Assembly (NCBI GenBank): GCA_002917775.1
Contig: KZ627150.1
Location: 594,284 to 658,283 of the forward strand
Direction of reading: 5' to 3'
Source of the DNA: Glaciozyma antarctica PI12
Lineage: Eukaryota > Basidiomycota > Microbotryomycetes > Kriegeriales > Camptobasidiaceae
DNA: 64,000 nucleotides
Below are positions 40,603 through 50,100 of the stretch, one piece after another. A model generated the notes under the pieces. The model was not told where the DNA came from, did no database searches, and saw only the letters and a program-made list of their open reading frames with translations. Position 1 is the first letter of the stretch. Each line of letters opens with the position of its first letter. The position numbers and the translations under genes are program-made.

Positions 40603-41676
40603 TCAGGCCTTTGCCTTAACGCTCCAACCTGCTCGCGAGTCCTCTACTGCAGCCTTCATCGTCGTCATCACCGCCGCAGGATCCGACGCGCCGAAGAGAG
40701 CGGTTCCAGCGACAATCACGTTCGAGCCTGCGAAGGTACGTATATGTTAGCTGAGGTACGTCGAAGAGCCACGAGAAACAGAACGGACCAGCTCGAGCGC
40801 AGCAGCCAATCGTTCCAGGTCCGACACCGCCATCGACTTGAATGTCGATGGAAGGGAATCGAGTTCGCAGCTCTTGGACCTTGGGCACTTCCGACTCCAT
40901 GAACTTCTGGCCTCCCCGTCCTGCATTACATCGCTCGGTGAGCTTACGTCTTTGCGGCCAAGGAGAAAGCAGCGACGAACCGGGAACGACAGTCATAACG
41001 AGCAGCATGTCGACCGAGTTTCCAAGAGCATCGCTGATGGCGCTGCTGGGAGTTCCAGGCGAGATAGCCACTGCCGCACGCATTCCAGCGGCGTGAATCT
41101 GCTCGACGAGCTCGTGTGCCTTTTCTGAATCGCACGAACGTCCAAAATCAGCATCACCTCGCGAGGAGCCCGAGGACGCAAACGCACCTGGGTGGCTCAA
41201 CGCCTCAATATGAAACGTATAGCTCTTCCCGCCCGCATCCGCCACATCCTGCACCCACTACACCGCACGAAACGAACCATCAGCTCCTCGCGCGGACCTC
41301 TCCTCCCCAACGAAAGCGGACTCACGAGCGCTGGGTCCGCAACCATCATGTGGCAGTCCATGAAGACGTTCGGGACCGTCTTGTACACGCTTGCGAGGAC
41401 TGGAGGGCCCATCGTGATGTTGGGTACAAAGTGTCTGTGGAGAAGGAGAGGTAAGAACGCAACAACAATGAGGTGGGGGAGAGGCGTGCCCGTCCATCAC
41501 GTCTGGGAGGAGGGATCAGCTTGAGGAGGTGCAAGAGGGGAGGAGGTACGTACCCATGTGGACCCACTCGGCGCCGTGCTCCATCATCCGCTTGATCTCG
41601 TTGGAGAGGTTCCCAAAGTCGGAGGCGAGGACTGAGGGAGAGATGATAGGGCGGGGGTTGGTTGATTCGGCCATCT
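40603..41676 (-). CDS. RPE1: Ribulose-phosphate 3-epimerase
   Basis: Pentose-phosphate pathway enzyme interconverting ribulose-5-P and xylulose-5-P; a metal-dependent TIM barrel. The start at 41676 gives MAESTNPRPIISPSVLASDF and GNLSNEIKRMMEHGAEWVHM. The metal motif DVMDGHFVPNITMG is assembled across three exons. Then VFMDCHMMVADPALV (metal His), GKSYTFHIEALSHP, AAVAISPGTPSSAI, VDMLLVMTVVPG, GRGGQKFMESEVPKVQELRT, IDIQVDGGVGPGTIG, GSNVIVAGTALFGASDPAAV. It ends VKAKA at TGA 40603-40605. About eight introns. A 13-nt internal exon (41490-41502) is flanked by a GT-AG intron and a GC-AG intron. It is divergent from the myosin light chain gene. Confidence 0.93.
41435..41489 (-). other. GC-AG intron in RPE1
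   Basis: On the minus strand the exon ends ATGGACGG, the intron opens GCACGCCTC and closes CTTCTCCACAG (55 nt). Splicing gives Met-Asp-Gly-His-Phe, the invariant metal-binding stretch of this enzyme. No GT donor gives the same product. Confidence 0.8.
41490..41502 (-). other. 13-nt micro-exon of RPE1
   Basis: The 13 bases ACGTGATGGACGG complete the first Asp codon, code Val-Met-Asp and start the Gly codon of the DVMDGH motif. The upstream intron (41553-41503) has a GTACGT donor and a CTGAT branch motif; the downstream intron is GC-AG. The motif is invariant in this enzyme, so the exon must be included. Confidence 0.85.
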
Positions 41677-41880
41677 TGTTCTTGCGTTCGAGCTGCGTAG
41701 TTGGTTCAAGAGCTGTCCCTGGGTCGTTCTGGTCAAGGTGGAGCGCTGTCGTCGTCGTCGTCGTTCGAATTTAATTCCTACGGGGGACTTGCCCTTGAGA
41801 TAATATTCAATTCTCGTTCAGGAGCTTGGGCGGTCAACGAGGGAGTCCTCTCTCACCCAACTCCACCCTCAGAACTAGTC
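41677..41880. promoter_or_regulatory. Bidirectional promoter RPE1 / CDC4
   Basis: 204 bp between two divergent start codons. It includes a short run of GTCGTC triplets and an AT-richer patch (about 41770-41820). No defined element was recognised. Confidence 0.45.
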
Positions 41881-42600
41881 ATGGTACGCCTGCTTCCGCC
41901 TTCAGGACGACGCTCAGCTAACCCCATCCCCTCCCCAGTCCGCCTCCGACTCCGGTTCGTCCCCGACGCGTGTTCCCTCCCTCAACGCTCACTCCTCTCC
42001 TCCCTCACAGAAGCCAAAGAAGCCTTCGCCCTCTTCGACAAGCGCGGCGCGGGAACGATCCCCAAATCCAGCCTCGGGGACGTCCTCCGCGCTTTGGGAC
42101 AGAACCCGACTCAGAAGGAGGTGGGAGAGTTGGCGAGCCAGGCGGGTCAGGATGGTGAGTTCCCCTGCCCGTGTGCGGAGGGGGAGGAGCTGATGAGGGA
42201 TGCAGTTGATTACAACACGTTCTTGAACATCTTGCACCGACCGGGAGGGTTCCAGCCTGCTGGAACTGCTGGTGCGTCGTGTTTCCCTTGTTGTGGACGG
42301 AGGGAGCTGAGCTGATGAGCCATTGTGTACGCACACAGACGACTTCATTCGCGGGTTCCAGGTGTTTGATAAGGAGGGGAACGGGTTCATTGGCCAGGGA
42401 GAGCTCAAATACGTTCTCACGTCGCTCGGGGAGAAGTTGAGTGACGAGGAGGTCGACGAGCTCCTCAAGATGGTGCAAGTGACGAGGTGCGTCTCTCCTT
42501 CCGTTCGTGTGTGGGTGGCAAGAGCGGAAGCTGACGCGGGGAACGCAGCGATGGCAACATCAACTACGTCGACTTTGTTCACCAGATCCTCGCAGTCTAG
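41881..42600 (+). CDS. CDC4: Essential myosin light chain (EF-hand), Cdc4/Mlc1-like
   Basis: Calmodulin-family light chain that binds IQ motifs of myosin II/V and is needed for the cytokinetic ring. Exon 1 is only the ATG (41881-41883). Exon 2 is 16 nt (41939-41954, Ser-Ala-Ser-Asp-Ser). Exon 3 starts at 42011. The joined protein reads [98 protein letters not shown], and [14 protein letters not shown], with TAG 42598-42600. [13 protein letters not shown] is diagnostic of the Cdc4/Mlc1 group as opposed to calmodulin. EF1 (DKRGAGTI) is degenerate; EF3 (DKEGNGFI) is nearly canonical. About 140 residues. The symbol is the fission-yeast name. Confidence 0.85.
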
Positions 42601-42808
42601 GTGAGTGAGGGCGCGACTTGGGACGTGCCTGGACGTACTGACGATGCTTTGGACACAGAGAACGAAGCGCCCCCCACACCACTCCTTTTGTCCTTCCATT
42701 CCTTCGCACTCCCATTCGCGTATCTTCGTTATTTCTGCCATGCCACCTTGACGCCCGACGCCGACGCGTGTTTGATTTAGTTGCTAACGCCGCGATCTCT
42801 GCTTCAAG

Positions 42809-43925
42809 ATGCTTGTGCTATCGCTCTTCCTTGCGTGGCTTCTTCTGAACTTCTCAAGAGCTGACGCCAAAGCTGCGTGGCGTGGGCCGCAGGACTTTCT
42901 GGGTCGATTCGGGTGAGTCCTCCCACTTACTCTTGCCCAGTGCATTGCTGACCGTCTTACGCAGAGTGATTGGAGCGTCTTTGCAATCGTGGTGAACTTG
43001 CAGATTTCACTCGAACTGAGAGATCCTCGGTCTCGGATCTCGCTACGAACCAGGGACGCGCCTCGGAGGCACCGCGACTCGACTGCTTCTACCCGGCGCC
43101 TTCTTTAACCCACCTCCTCGTCCACACCACCGCCAAGAATCCTTCCCTGCTCGCCCACGACGACCCAGCCCTCAGCACGGACCTCCTCTCGCCTTCTCCC
43201 CTCCTCCATCCTTCCCTTCCTCCCTCCTCACGCCCATGCCCTCCTCCCACTGGTCACTCCATACGTTCCTTCTCCCTCCCCATCGCTCTCACTAACCTCT
43301 CGCAGTATTCACCAGCCCAGACTCGTCCCGGGCCTCGTCCCCCGCACTTTCTCGACCCGTTCGTACCTCCTTCCTGCGTTCTGTCGACTAGAGCTGATGG
43401 AGAGCGGTACATCCAGTGGATTCATCTTCTTCCACCTCTTCGAGTCCTGTGTCTTCTCCCCTTTCGACTCCTTCTTCGACTCCCCCTTCGACTCCCGCCT
43501 TGAGCCCCGACGCTGGTCTTTCCTGCGATTCGAACGCGCCGGTGATGCGTGCGAGGACGAGCTTGCAGTTTGCGTGGGGGAGCGCGGGAGAACGAGCTCG
43601 CAGCTTGTGGAGGTGGTGGGGGAGCGTCGGGGGGTCGATGGAGAGGAGGGACGGGGTGATGGAGAGGGAGAGGGGGAGGAGGTGTGTCCGTTCCTCCTCC
43701 TCTCGAGGAAGGAGCTAATGCTCGTTGAGAAGGGAGTACCCGCTCTCAAAGCAGACGAACGAGTCGAAGGAAGGAGGAAAGTGGGCTTCAGGGATAGTCG
43801 AGGGGAGGGCGATGGGGATTGTGGGAAGGATTGTGGGGAACGTTGGGAAGGAGGTGAAGGGGGATGGAAGGAGGGTGGGAGTGCGATTGGCGAGGAGGGG
43901 GAGGGGGAGGATGGAGATTGAGTGA
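42809..43925 (+). CDS. Hypothetical Ser/Pro-rich protein, exon structure uncertain
   Basis: A short first exon (42809-42912) codes a hydrophobic N-terminus, MLVLSLFLAWLLLNFSRADA, and stops at a GTGAGTCC donor. The next exons cannot be fixed because two frames look coding at 42965-43260. Downstream, in one consistent frame, come FTSPDSSRASSPALSRP, then DSSSSTSSSPVSSPLSTPSS and MRARTSLQFAWGSAGERARS. A clear intron follows (GTGTGTCC..., GCTAATG branch, ...GAGAAG, from 43681 to about 43730), then REYPLSKQTNESKEGGKW and GIVEGRAMGIVGRIVGNVG, with TGA 43923-43925. No domain is recognised. The hydrophobic start suggests a secreted or membrane-anchored product. Confidence 0.35.
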
Positions 43926-44289
43926 ACGCTGGATGGTGGGTGCGGAGCGGGTCTCGCAGCTGTTGTTTTTCGGGTGTGTTTGCAAGTGCTGTTCTGGTGG
44001 CTTCTGAAGGAGTTGGATAGGTATAAGAACGAGATCTGGGAGAGGAGAAACGTGGCCTGAAAGAGGGCGTTGTTGCACCGCACTCAGCCTCACTCAGCAC
44101 AGCAGCCAACTCCTCCCCGCGCGTGTCACAGCCTTCGTCTCTCTCCCTCCTCCACCACCCCACCTGCTCGACTTCCCTTCAATTCAACACCTTCGTCGTA
44201 CCCAGCTCAGCGTACCCGTGAGTCCCCGCCTCCAGGAAACGCGCGTACTGAGACCCCTCTCCCCTCTCAGCTCTCGTCACTCGCCCACG
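43926..44289. promoter_or_regulatory. Region upstream of the PIL1-like gene
   Basis: About 365 bp, likely the promoter and leader of the eisosome gene. A Ser/Pro-rich frame of about 280 codons runs antisense through this region and the preceding gene; I treat it as a shadow. Confidence 0.4.
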
Positions 44290-45885
44290 ATGTCGGAACC
44301 CAGCAAATCCGGCCGCCTCTCCTCCCTCTTCTCCAGCGCCGCCGAGAAGCTCAGCGAGAAGCTTCCTGCGGTGAACCAGATCCAACACACGCTGCGGCAG
44401 CAGGTGGCGACGTATCATCCGGGCCAGGCGAGCGAGACGCTCAAGCTTCAGTTGGCGATCAAAGCTGGTGGAGGAGTTGTGATGGATGAGAAGGCGCTTG
44501 CGAGAGAGTCGAAGGTGTATTCGAAGCATCTGTACTTGTGAGTGCTGTCCGAGTGAGGAGGGATGGGACGGGAGCTGATTCGGGCGGTGCAGGTGGGGGA
44601 AGGATGAGAAGGGCGATGATCTGGTGGATGTTACGGATCGATTGGGTTTATTGCTGTTCAAGACGGCTGAGCTGCAGGAGGCGCATGCTCTCAGGCTCGA
44701 GCAGAGTCGTCAAGCTCTCAAGGACATCGTGCGTGCTCTCCCTATAGTATCTCCATGATCCGTTGGAATGACTTGCTCCACTTCTTCGCAGCGCAACTTT
44801 GAGAACGAGCTCGTCCCCAAGCGCCAGAAGCGCCACTCCCTCGCCGCGAAGCTCGAAGCGTTCCAGAGGGCGCACCCTCAGCCCGACAAAGCTGCGGCCG
44901 GCGTCATCTCCAAGATGAGCGCCGACCTCCAGCAGCTCGAACGCGAGGATACGACGTTTGAAAGCTCGCTCGAAGTCCTCAAGAGAACGAAGCTGCACGA
45001 GGCTTTCTCGCTCCACTTTGCTGCGCAGCGAGAATTGGGCGAGAAGTTGGCGCTCGTCGGAGGGTATGGGGAGCTGCTGCTGCAGGGAATGGAGACCGGA
45101 GGAGTTGGCGAGCAGTACGATGGGCAGGAGAGGACGGCGAAGATTAGAGCAGAGGTCGTTGAGGCTCTCAACGCTTGGTCGCCTGCGAAGCCTCTCATTC
45201 CGACGCCGGAGCTCAAGCTTGGTGGATCGTCCTTCCTTGGTCGCTCGGAGACGCAGTGAGTTCCTCGTTCTTAGTGCTTTCCTTGTCACGGACTGACGCG
45301 AGGTTCCTGCGCAGGAGCTTTGGTTCGACTCACGCCTCGGAGCTTTCGCAGCTCGAAGTAGGAAGCGACACCGCCTCTTTCCACTCCGCCCATCCTCCTT
45401 CTCCCATCGTCTCTACGACCAAGCTCGCCTACGAGCCCTACCAACGCCACCCTCCTCCTCCCCCAGCTCCCCTACCCATTCCCGAAGTCGCAACCCACCT
45501 CAACCTCGCGCCCATCACTCCTCCTCCCCTCCCCGCCCGCTCCCCCTCCTCTCCCTCCACCTCCACCTTTCACGCCCGTCGCTACTCCCTGCACGACTCC
45601 CCGCCTCCCGTATCGTCCCCTCTCGTCTCGGCCGCGCCTACCGTCGCAGAGACTGGGATCCCCATCCTCGGCGCCGGAGGACCTTCTTCTGGACAACTCC
45701 CGCACGCAACGCCTCCCTCCGCCACGCCTATTCACCTCGCATCCCTCGGCGGGTCTGCGTCGCCGGTGGAGGAAGCGGTGGATGCGAATCACGGGAACGG
45801 GATCAGTAGGATGGCGACTACTAGTCGGAGGAGGTTGGAGAGGGCCGAGATGGATTTGAGAAGCGAGGAAGGACTGCCGGCGTAG
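44290..45885 (+). CDS. PIL1: Eisosome BAR-domain protein, Pil1/Lsp1-like
   Basis: BAR-domain protein that coats plasma-membrane furrows (eisosomes, MCC). ATG 44290 gives a basic N-terminus (MSEPSKSGRLSSLFSSAAEK). The BAR helices include MDEKALARESKVYSKHLYLW, GKDEKGDDLVDVTDRLGLLL, HALRLEQSRQALKDIRNFE, VPKRQKRHSLAAKLEAFQRA, KMSADLQQLEREDTTFESSL, LKRTKLHEAFSLHFAAQREL, and GEKLALVGGYGELLLQGMET. The W-G...D-D-V-x-D-I/V-T-D-x-L-G and K-x-A-L-x-x-G-Y-G signatures match Pil1. After VEALNAWSPAKP a long Pro/Ser-rich tail follows, ending RSEEGLPA at TAG 45883-45885. Four introns. Phosphorylation of the tail is likely from its composition but not shown. Confidence 0.85.
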
Positions 45886-46192
45886 TGGCGAGAGCGGAGT
45901 ATGGAGGAGACGGAGGATCGGAGAGGGCGGCGAGGGATGCGGAGGTGATTCTGGCGCAGGAGAGGGAGAGGAAGAGTGTTGGATTCGGGGCTTGAGAGGG
46001 TGGGAAGTGGTGTGTTTTTCGTACAACTATAGTCGAATCAATCTCAAGCCGTTTTCGTTCGCACTCAGTCGGGGATAAAAGGGTTCGGGCAGCGAGATTG
46101 GGCCCAGGGGTCAAATCTCGTCAAGACGCCGAGTGACCAATCGACTTCCTCCTTCTCTTCCTCACCTCGTCTCTCCTCCGTTACTCACTCGA

Positions 46193-46774
46193 ATGGCAGC
46201 TGCTCCTACTTCCGCTTCATCAATGCCTTCCTCCCTCCCACCCGAGGCAGCGGCGTACGCCCGGCAGGTCCGCTGCTTCCTCGTCCTCCTCCTCCCCCGC
46301 TGACCTCCCCCAGTTCTTCGAAGCAGCTCGCAATGGCGACACCAGCATCTTCGAAGCTCCTCTGGCCGCAGGACTTCCTCCGAACCTGACCAGCGACAAG
46401 GGCGACACCCTAGTCCGTCCCTGTCTCTCCTCCTCCCCTACTCCGCTGACGACACCGCACAGCTAATGCTAGCATCCTACCACGGCCACCCGCTCCTCCT
46501 CATCCTCCTCCTCTCCTACGGCGCCAACCCCAACATCCTCAACGACCGACAGCAATCACCGCTAGCAGGCGCCATATTTAAAAACGAGCTCGAGGTTGTC
46601 AAACTCCTTGTGGAGGGAGGGGCGGACCCGGAGTGGGGAACGCCGAGTGCGGTGGATACGGCGAGGATGTTCAAAAAGTTGGAGCTGTTGGACTTGTTTG
46701 AGAGTGCGAAGGGGAGGGGGAAGGGAGGGGATGAGTGGGTGGGGAGGAAGAGGGTGGTGAGGAAAGAGGCGTAA
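46193..46774 (+). CDS. Small ankyrin-repeat protein
   Basis: About 155 residues in three exons. MAAAPTSASSMPSSLPPEAA leads into three ankyrin repeats: FFEAARNGDTSIFEAPLAAG; LMLASYHGHPLLLILLLSYG, then ANPNILNDRQQSPLAGAIF; and NELEVVKLLVEGGADPEWGT. A basic C-terminus follows (GRKRVVRKEA, TAA 46772-46774). Introns: about 46269-46314 (GTCCGCTGC...CCCCAG, CTGAC branch) and one near 46411. It resembles short cytosolic ankyrin proteins widespread in fungi. No catalytic domain; partner unknown. Confidence 0.8.
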
Positions 46775-47134
46775 GGTGGTGAAGGAGCGTATAAAGAGGA
46801 GACTGTAAGAGGTGCGAGTTTTGTAAAGAATGTGGAGTGAACAATATTGCAGCCGTAATCTGCTTCAAGGTCCTGCGAAGCTGTTTAGCTTGGGCTTTCA
46901 GACTCTCGCTGCGCTTCTCGCTCTCGAGCTACGCCGCTCTACAGATGTCGACTCCCTTACGCACTGCTAAGTGATGCAAGCAAGCGAGCGAGGAAGAGAG
47001 CAGGGAAGAGCAGAGAGAGGACTGGCTCCAAGCGAGCGATTCGTCACAGCTAACGATCTTGCAGGGGTACGGAGAAGCTACGAGGGTATGGGGATTATGC
47101 AAAGGACAAAGACGCGAGGGATATGGAACAGAGA
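46775..47134. other. Convergent intergenic region, ankyrin gene / TEL1
   Basis: 360 bp between facing stop codons, presumably both 3' UTRs. Nothing else is recognised. Confidence 0.45.
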
Positions 47135-50100
47135 CTAAAGGTACGGCTGCCAACCTGCTCACCCCACTCGATCAGCCAATCGTCCAACGAGATAAACGAA
47201 AGAAAAACGCACCGCTGAAGATTCGCCCGAGGTTCTGCGGATCAGTCGCCTGCTGGATGAGCTGGTTGACCGTGTACTCGACGCTAAGCTTCTTGTCGAG
47301 CTTCTCGGCGACGATGGAGAGGGCTCGATCTGCGTCGTCCGGAAGCGCGTCGAGCGTTCCCGCTTCGCCGTCGTCGGTACCTTGGATCTTCTTCGCCATG
47401 TCGGCCGAGATGGACCTATGATCGCGGGGATAAGTAGCTGGAATAGTATGAAAGGAGAAGACAAACCGAGGAACTGGAGAGGATCGTGCTTGAAGACTTC
47501 GAGGACGGTCATGACGACGGAAGAACGCTCGCGCAGGACCCGCAACGTCTCCTCGGCGCAACGGCGAAAGACTCCATCGACTCCCGTCATGCCAAATCCG
47601 TCGATGATGTTCTGCGTGAGGCGGAAAGGGACGAGTTCGGCGATGGGAAGGCGCTTGCCCTGCGAAAGACCGAAGTCAGCCTCAGTTCGACAAGCGAGTG
47701 CGAACTGAACGAACCTGGTCGAAAGCGATCCCGAGGTCGATGAGAATCAAATCGCCCTGAACCTCGTCCATGAGGATGTTCGAGACGTGCCGGTCTCCGA
47801 GTCCAGCGATGTGCCCGACGATCGACGTCGTCGCGACGCTCCTCGAGTAGTTGAGCCGCATCTCGAACCAGAGCGAGGGGAGCTTGTGCTTCTGAAAGAA
47901 GAAGTGGCGCATGAGAGGAGGGAGGCCCTTGAGGATCTTGGGGAACGTGACGTCCTTCTTCGCATCCCGGTCCTCCTTGTTCTGCCCCTCGATCTTCCTC
48001 AACGAGTCGCGTGCGGCTTGAATAGTGATGGGCGTCCGGTACCTACAGGAACAGTCATCATCAAGTCGGAAAGGGAGGAGCGAAGAGTAGTGGCTCACTT
48101 GCTGTACAGCGGGAGCAGGACGTCGCCGAGCGAGCTGGTGTTGACGACGAACTCGATGAGTCCCGTTGCGCCTGGAAGAGGAACAACCTTGTAGGTGCGA
48201 ATGCGGAGGTTCCGACGCCTCGCTCCTTCGTCACGGTCGAGGAGGGAGTTGATGAGAACGAAGGTCTGCTCCATGACGGCGTCTTGACGAATGTCGTCCT
48301 CGCCCTTGAGCTGTGGGAGGTCCAGAACTTCAGCGGAGATAGAGCGAGCCGAGGAGGACGACTCACGAGCTGCTTGTACTCCTTCCCGTCCGAAGCGTGG
48401 CAGGTGACGATCTTGGGGACGTGGACGCCTCCTGGGCAGAGGAAGACGCTGCCGTACTTGACGATGCACGGAAGGTTCGCGGCGGGATATTCGCAGGTGT
48501 GGTCGATGGGAACGTCGAAGGTCGAAACGGGGATAGGAAGGTTGACGACGCGAGTGAGAAGCTTGAGGTCCTTCGGGATCTGGTGCGGGCCCTTTCGCAT
48601 GTGGCGACGATCGCCTTGCCCCGCCGTCGAGAACCGGTCGTCCTGCGAGACCTTGAAGCTGGCCCACTCGCTGTACGCGGAGCATGCCAGCTCGAGCGAT
48701 TCCACTCGCTGAGTGAGGCGCGCGACCTTCTTAACCTTGACGAAAACCTCCTCCGCCGCCTTCGCACGACTGCTTTGCGAGCCCGAGTCCGCCGCAGCTG
48801 ACGAACGACGACCGCGGGAGCTCCTTCCATCCGCGGACGTCTCTCGAAGGGCGTAGACGGGGAAGAGGGTGTGGAAAGGGTGGTCGGAGCCGAGGCGAAC
48901 GACGAGCTTGGTGATGTTCTTGGCGAAGGGCGTGGGGTGCGACTGCTTGGAGAGGCGTGCCGAAAGCTGGTAGGCGAGGAACACGAACTTGAACGAGGGG
49001 ATTTGAGCGAGCAGCGGAACGAGCTTCTTGTGGACTTCGTCGTCGCCCGAGTGCTCGAGCCAGAGTGCGCAGAAGCGATGGATCTGGTCGTCCTGAGCGT
49101 CCGACGCCGTCAGAGCCTTCGCGTAGTTGTCGAGAGCGCGCTGGAGCATGAGGTTCGTCGTCGCCTTTGCGTCGTCGAGCTGCCGCTTGTCCTCCTCGAG
49201 ATGCTGCTGAGCGTCGGTTTTGCTCTTCTTGAGCTGAGAGACCTGTAGTGACTTGAGGTCGCTGTACGACTTGAGCTGCCGATCGATTTCGACGAACTCC
49301 GCCTCCTTGCGCTGCGCGTAGAGCTCGTATCGCGTTCGCTTGACGTCCTTCGCCTTGAGGTTCTCGAGGTACTGAGCATCCGCGAAGGCCGCATAAGCGC
49401 CGTGGACTTGGCCAATCTCGAGCGGCGAGCATCCCTCGGCGAGCGCTGCGACGGCTGGGTCGAAGTAGGTTTCCGATACGTCGCGAGAGTTCTTGATGCG
49501 AGCTTCCACCGTCCATCCTCCCTGCACATCGAGAGCAATCAGCCACGAGGAGACGCGGAAGGTTCTGAGGAACGCGGGCTTACGAGACGAGCCAAAACAA
49601 GTGCTTTGGCGCCAGGCGAAGGAGCAACGACTGACTTGAGTAGCTCGATCGCGATGCTGTGCTCCTGCTGGACCCAAAGGACGTGCGCGAACTCTTCGTC
49701 GACCTCGAAAGTCCCGGCGCCCGGTTCGACGAGCTTGCGCGCGAGCGTGACGGCGTTCATCGACGCTTGGAGATGTCCTCCGGCTCGAGCCGCTCTGCTA
49801 AGCTGGACAAGGTAGGACTTCTCGGCCAGAGTCGCTTGCTGATAAAGATCGGAGGTGAATTCGCCGATCTGGTCGACTTCCTCCTGCGTTCGAACGGCGC
49901 GAAGAAGGCTGATTCGAGTCGAAAGGATACGCTCGGCGAGGACGAACCTGTGGAGAACCGTTAGCTGAGACGCATCGCAAATCAGAAACGACTCACTTGA
50001 AAGAAAGAGGAATGACTGGAAAGCTGGTTGCGACTTCGAGACTGAGACCTTCGCCTGCCTCCAAAGCCGGCCATCGACGAATCTCGCGCAGCGACAGCAG

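Noticed and set aside
43309-44163. 284-codon Ser/Pro-rich frame on the minus strand
   Set aside because: It lies antisense to plus-strand exons with good splice signals and consists mostly of low-complexity Ser/Pro; long open antisense frames are expected in GC-rich coding DNA.
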